From assembly GCA_035274465.1 (NCBI GenBank), contig DATEOF010000174.1, forward strand, positions 7,598-71,597: a DNA stretch of 64,000 nucleotides, read 5' to 3'. This DNA is from JADGRF01 sp035274465. Its GTDB lineage: Bacteria; Myxococcota_A; Polyangia; Polyangiales; JAFGIB01. Shown in pieces: positions 60,882 to 64,000 of this stretch. The position numbers and the translations under genes are program-made. The notes below the pieces were generated by a model, which worked only from the letters and a program-made list of their open reading frames with translations, ran no database searches and was not told where the DNA came from. Positions within the stretch are counted from its first letter, which is position 1, and each line of letters opens with the position of its first letter.

Positions 60882-62183
60882 TCACTCGGATGGCGGAGGC
60901 GCGCTGCTGACGTTGCGCGAGAGTTCGAGCAGCGTGATGCGCGCGGTCTCGAGCGTCACGTCGCCGAGTGCGTGGATGTGCTGCGCGACGCGCTCGACGT
61001 CGGCACCGATCGCACCCGCTGCGATAGCCACCGACCGTGCGTGCAGGGCCATGTGACCGCGCTGAATACCTTCAGTAGCTAACGCACGAAGCGCGGCCAG
61101 GTTGCTGGCCATGCCCACGCTCGCCGCGACCATCGCCAACTCGGTCGCAGAGCTTGGATTGACTACGCGCAGACCCATTCGAGCCCCATCATGGACCCGT
61201 GACGGCCCACCGACAGTACCCAAAGAGAGGGGGATCTCGAGGCTGCCGACGAGATCATCGCCGTCGCTGCGCCAGATGCATAGCGGACTGTAGCTACCGT
61301 TGCGCGCCGCGAAGGCATGCGCCCCCGCTTCGACCGCACGCCAGTCGTTGCCCGTGGCGATCACGACGGCATCGAGGCCGTTCATCAAACCCTTGTTGTG
61401 GGTCGTCGCCCGATATGGATCGCGCTCGGCGAAGCGCGACGCCCGCACGATACCCTCGCGCACCTCGTCGCCGTCGAACTCGGACGAAGCCAGCGCGTAC
61501 GAAGGCACGGTGCAGGTCACGCGGACTTTGCGCCGGTCGCACAGGTTCGAGAGGATGCGCAGGCCCATCCGGCCGCCGGCCAACTCCTGGATGCGATCAG
61601 CCACGGCCTCGGCGACCGTGTTGACCAGGTTCGCGCCCATGGCGTCGCGGCAGTCGACGTGCAGGTGCACCACCAGCATGCCCTCGCCCAGGTCGCGCGC
61701 CTCGATGCCGCGCACCCCGCCGCCACGAGCGACGAGGCCGCGCACGGCCGCGTTGCCCAGCGCGACGAGCTCGGTCGCGCACTGTTTGATGCGCTGGCAG
61801 GCGTGCTGGGTGTCCGGCACCTCGTCCAGCTGCACCTGGCCGATCATGATCGGCTGGTCGGCCTCGGCGACGAAGCCACCGCCCTCGCGCACCATGCGGG
61901 CCGCGTTGCTGGCAGCAGCTACGACCGAAGGCTCCTCGACCACCATCGGCGCGATGAAGTCTTCGCCGTTCACCTGAACGTTGAGGGCCAGGGCGAAGGG
62001 CAGCGAGAACGTGCCCACCACGTTCTCGATGATCTTGTCGGCGCGCTCGCAGCCCAGACCACCATCACCCACAGCGGCGATCAGCTCGGCCACCGACATT
62101 CCCAGCGCTTCGGCGGCCACGCGCCGGCGGTCTTCGACCGACAGCTTGTAGAACCCTGGCCATCTCGAGTTGCGTCGCGTCAT
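60882..62183 (-). CDS. mvaA: Hydroxymethylglutaryl-CoA reductase (class II-like)
   Basis: A 433-residue enzyme linking HMG-CoA and mevalonate. The class II signature is ENVVGTFSLPFALALNVQVN followed by MVVEEPSVVAAASNAARM (catalytic Glu near residue 83). HNKGLMNGLDAVVIATGNDW contains the catalytic Lys and Asp, and GHMALHARSVA the catalytic His. Bacterial class II enzymes may work in the reductive or degradative direction; next to mevalonate-pathway kinase and decarboxylase genes the biosynthetic direction is likely (inference). Its ATG shares one base with the stop of the upstream kinase gene (TGATG). Confidence 0.92.
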   Translation of the reverse strand: MTRRNSRWPGFYKLSVEDRRRVAAEALGMSVAELIAAVGDGGLGCERADKIIENVVGTFSLPFALALNVQVNGEDFIAPMVVEEPSVVAAASNAARMVREGGGFVAEADQPIMIGQVQLDEVPDTQHACQRIKQCATELVALGNAAVRGLVARGGGVRGIEARDLGEGMLVVHLHVDCRDAMGANLVNTVAEAVADRIQELAGGRMGLRILSNLCDRRKVRVTCTVPSYALASSEFDGDEVREGIVRASRFAERDPYRATTHNKGLMNGLDAVVIATGNDWRAVEAGAHAFAARNGSYSPLCIWRSDGDDLVGSLEIPLSLGTVGGPSRVHDGARMGLRVVNPSSATELAMVAASVGMASNLAALRALATEGIQRGHMALHARSVAIAAGAIGADVERVAQHIHALGDVTLETARITLLELSRNVSSAPPPSE

Positions 62184-63157
62184 CACGTCCTCACGGGGCT
62201 TGGAGCGGGCTCGCAGCGTACACCGGGAGCACCCCAATCAATCAATAATACCGTAAAGTTCTGCTCAGCGCAGAGTCGGACGAAGTGGTCTTCGGCCGCA
62301 GGATCGGGCAGCACGGCGAGCGCAACATCTCCCCCGCCGGCTCCAGAAGGCTTGGCAGCGCCCCCGACGCTCGCGGCCAGTTCGGCCACGCGCGTCAGCG
62401 CTTCCTCGACGATGTCGGCACCCGCGGCGAGCCCGAGGGCACCCATCGCTTTGCCGTAAGCACCTGTACTGTCGATGACTTCGTCGCGATCACCCGCCAG
62501 CACCGCGGACACGAAGCGGTCGGCCTCGTCGCCGAGCGCGTGCATCAGCGCCCGATGTTCGGCCGGGTCGCGCTTCGCCAGCGCGTCGACTTTCTCGAGG
62601 TATTTTGTGGTGTTGGCCGCCTTGCCGGTCCAGACCACACGCGTGGGCAGGGCCTCGGGCCAGGCGATGGGGTGCGTCTCGACCTGATCGCCGAGCTTGC
62701 GAAAGCGAACGAAGCCGCCGAGCACCGCGGCCGCGACGTCGGCACCGCTGCCTTGCGGGGAAATGGCGCGGTGGCCACGCAGCGCCGCCTGCAGGGTGCG
62801 GGCCCGTCCGGCAGGGGACTCGATGTCCAGGCCCTGGTCGGCAAACGCCAACCCTGCGGCCGCAGCAGCCGCCGCCGCGGACGAACCCAGGCCGAGCTTG
62901 ATCTCACCCATGCGCATGCTGGACGTGTCCACGGCCACGGGAATTGCTGTAGGGTCTGGCAAGTCTCCGGCGCGCGCCTCGGCGAATGCCGCCACCGCCT
63001 CCGCGGGCACTCGGTCGGAGGGGCCGAACCAGGCGCGGGCGCGGCGGCCGACCGCGGCGACCAGCGCCTCGGAGCCGTGCAATACCGCGTATTCGCCTGT
63101 GATCATCATCTTGCCGGGCGCGCTGACGACGAGGGTCGGATTCCTGGGGGGCATCAC
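62183..63157 (-). CDS. GHMP kinase, probable phosphomevalonate kinase
   Basis: A 324-residue GHMP-superfamily kinase. The N-terminal substrate motif is SAPGKMMITGEYAVLHGSEA, the phosphate-binding loop LGLGSSAAAAAAAAG, and motif 3 AKPSGAGGGDVAL. The K-M-M-I-T-G-E-Y-A-V form is closer to phosphomevalonate kinase than to mevalonate kinase, and SGADVAAAVLGGFVRF also fits that branch. It would phosphorylate mevalonate 5-phosphate to the diphosphate. It follows mvaD and overlaps mvaA. Whether a mevalonate kinase is encoded beyond the window is unknown; this enzyme could alternatively be that kinase. Confidence 0.8.
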   Translation of the reverse strand: MMPPRNPTLVVSAPGKMMITGEYAVLHGSEALVAAVGRRARAWFGPSDRVPAEAVAAFAEARAGDLPDPTAIPVAVDTSSMRMGEIKLGLGSSAAAAAAAAGLAFADQGLDIESPAGRARTLQAALRGHRAISPQGSGADVAAAVLGGFVRFRKLGDQVETHPIAWPEALPTRVVWTGKAANTTKYLEKVDALAKRDPAEHRALMHALGDEADRFVSAVLAGDRDEVIDSTGAYGKAMGALGLAAGADIVEEALTRVAELAASVGGAAKPSGAGGGDVALAVLPDPAAEDHFVRLCAEQNFTVLLIDWGAPGVRCEPAPSPVRT

Positions 63158-63211
63158 CTGATCCGCGTCGTGCTGCCGATGTTGCGCAAAGGCCGTGCAG
63201 GGTTAATGCGA

Positions 63212-63235
63212 GCTGAAACACGATCTGTTTTCAGC
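63212..63235 (-). promoter_or_regulatory. Hairpin between mvaD and the GHMP kinase gene
   Basis: GCTGAAACA (63212 onward) and TGTTTTCAGC (to 63235) form a 9-bp stem with one bulge and a CGATC loop. It sits in the 160-bp gap upstream of the phosphomevalonate kinase ATG. Read on the minus strand it could be an mvaD terminator or an operator/leader. Confidence 0.35.
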
Positions 63236-63317
63236 CCCGATGTAGGCAAAGTCTCGCCGAGTGGGGACTTGAGCGCAACGGGGCTTGCTAGAGCCGTGTC
63301 TGGAAATGCGCGAATGC

Positions 63318-64000
63318 CTAGGAGACCTCTACGCCCGGCCCTGGGGCAGCCAGGAGCGTCCTGAGGACCCCAGGCACCCCTCCCAGCTCCCGGCTGACGA
63401 TGGCGGCGTCCGAGGCGTGGCAGAGGGCCTTCACGTGCGGCCCGGCGTCCATGGTGGCGTAGACCGCGGTGCCCTTGGCCCGCAGCTCCCGCACCTTGGC
63501 GAAGGCGGCCAGCGTGGCCGGCTGGAAGTAGAGCAGGCCCGGGTCCGCGGCCAGCGCGCAGGCGTGAAACGCCAGCGTGCTTTGCTCCATGGCTCGCCCG
63601 ACCTGCTCCAAGTTCTTCGCCGCCAAGCCTGTCCGTACGTCCGCCGCCAAGCGCGGCGCCGACTGGACCCATGCGTCGTAATACGGCGAGCTAATTTTCG
63701 TGTGCGTCATGCCGTCGGTCGAGCCCACCGCCTTCGGGCCCTCGGAGGTCACCGCGACCACGATGCAGAGCGCCCAGTGATCGGGCGGATGCAGTACGTG
63801 CGCGGCCAAGCTGGCATCGCCGGGCCGGCCCGCGGGTAACTCCACGAGCCCACCGAATACCGAGCGTGCGGCGGACGCGGACGACTGCCGCGCCAGCGCC
63901 GAGGTCTTCACCGCGTCGAACGCCAGACCCGCAGCCTTGCGCGCGGCGGCAGCCAACGCTGCGAAGCCCGACGCGCTCGAAGCCAAGCCGCTCGCGGTCG
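63318..64000 (-). CDS. mvaD: Diphosphomevalonate decarboxylase, partial (5' end beyond window)
   Basis: The C-terminal 227 residues of the enzyme that turns mevalonate diphosphate into isopentenyl diphosphate, with ATP. Conserved blocks are ASGLASSASGFAALAAAA (phosphate loop, at the window edge), ARSVFGGLVELP, the KAVGSTDGMTHTKISSPYYD substrate segment, and AVYATMDAGPHVKALC. The remaining N-terminal third would lie to the right of base 64000. It is first in the visible order mvaD - kinase - mvaA on the minus strand, indicating a mevalonate-pathway operon. Confidence 0.93.
   Translation of the reverse strand, partial: TASGLASSASGFAALAAAARKAAGLAFDAVKTSALARQSSASAARSVFGGLVELPAGRPGDASLAAHVLHPPDHWALCIVVAVTSEGPKAVGSTDGMTHTKISSPYYDAWVQSAPRLAADVRTGLAAKNLEQVGRAMEQSTLAFHACALAADPGLLYFQPATLAAFAKVRELRAKGTAVYATMDAGPHVKALCHASDAAIVSRELGGVPGVLRTLLAAPGPGVEVS

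Overview
The window is GC-rich, densely packed chromosomal DNA that looks like a Myxococcota (delta-proteobacterial) genome. The signs are many secreted lipoproteins with Cys-rich or Gly/Pro-rich bodies, a DUF2330 protein with a MYXO-CTERM-like tail, a CFVATAAYGS-type C-terminal domain, thrombospondin-type-3/OmpA proteins, mevalonate-pathway genes, a bacterial Ser/Thr kinase and a PP2C phosphatase. I saw no tRNA, rRNA, CRISPR array, phage or insertion sequence. The genus is inference.

Layout. 1-3513: the end of an SDR oxidoreductase, then a complete, overlapping pqqABCDE operon, including a 44-codon pqqA. 3578-8527: DUF2330 surface protein, small lipoprotein, and convergent PEP carboxylase. 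8630-15985: HIT protein, double-hotdog thioesterase, carboxylesterase, Cys-module lipoprotein, GT39-like membrane protein, RluA-type pseudouridine synthase. 16144-24574: VWA lipoprotein, a metallopeptidase/propeller/Omp85 fusion, ArfB, a DUF3570/DUF4266 pair, and a CFVATAAYGS-tailed secreted protein. 24692-32529: uvrB and a 1,871-residue protein that appears to be a TSP3-repeat surface protein fused in frame to a complete OmpA-type porin. 32730-38435: a basic repeat protein and three lipoproteins; the last couples lamin-tail domains to a phosphohistidine plus PPDK ATP-binding module, as in water dikinases, but on an exported protein. 38466-41067: a decayed CheB/CheR/PAS pseudogene followed by an intact hybrid histidine kinase. 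41301-48527: tandem YCII protein, a cytochrome c lipoprotein/ECF sigma operon, an IleRS that I read as the eukaryotic-like class, and a DppB/DppC permease pair without partners. 48573-57541: lipoproteins, lytic transglycosylase, PP2C phosphatase, DUF2505, gshB, ankyrin protein, asd, a twin CX3C lipoprotein, dienelactone hydrolase. 57595-64000: GT39-like membrane protein, Ser/Thr kinase, and HMG-CoA reductase, phosphomevalonate kinase and mevalonate-diphosphate decarboxylase genes (the last cut by the window edge).

Structure beyond the genes. A 70-nt palindromic element occurs twice (about 90% identical) inside unrelated coding sequences and is translated in different frames. A tandem hairpin repeat forms a linker in the thioesterase. 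Four very long hairpins sit at gene ends; one of them supplies the 3' ends of two convergent genes. These, the TSP3-OmpA fusion, the exported dikinase-like lipoprotein and the cytochrome c/ECF operon are the items most worth following up.

How the genes work together. The pqq operon makes the PQQ cofactor, but no PQQ-dependent dehydrogenase and no pqqF protease is visible here. mvaD-PMK-mvaA form part of isoprenoid precursor synthesis. Much of the rest encodes the cell envelope: lipoproteins, outer-membrane barrels, a murein hydrolase and glycosyltransferases.
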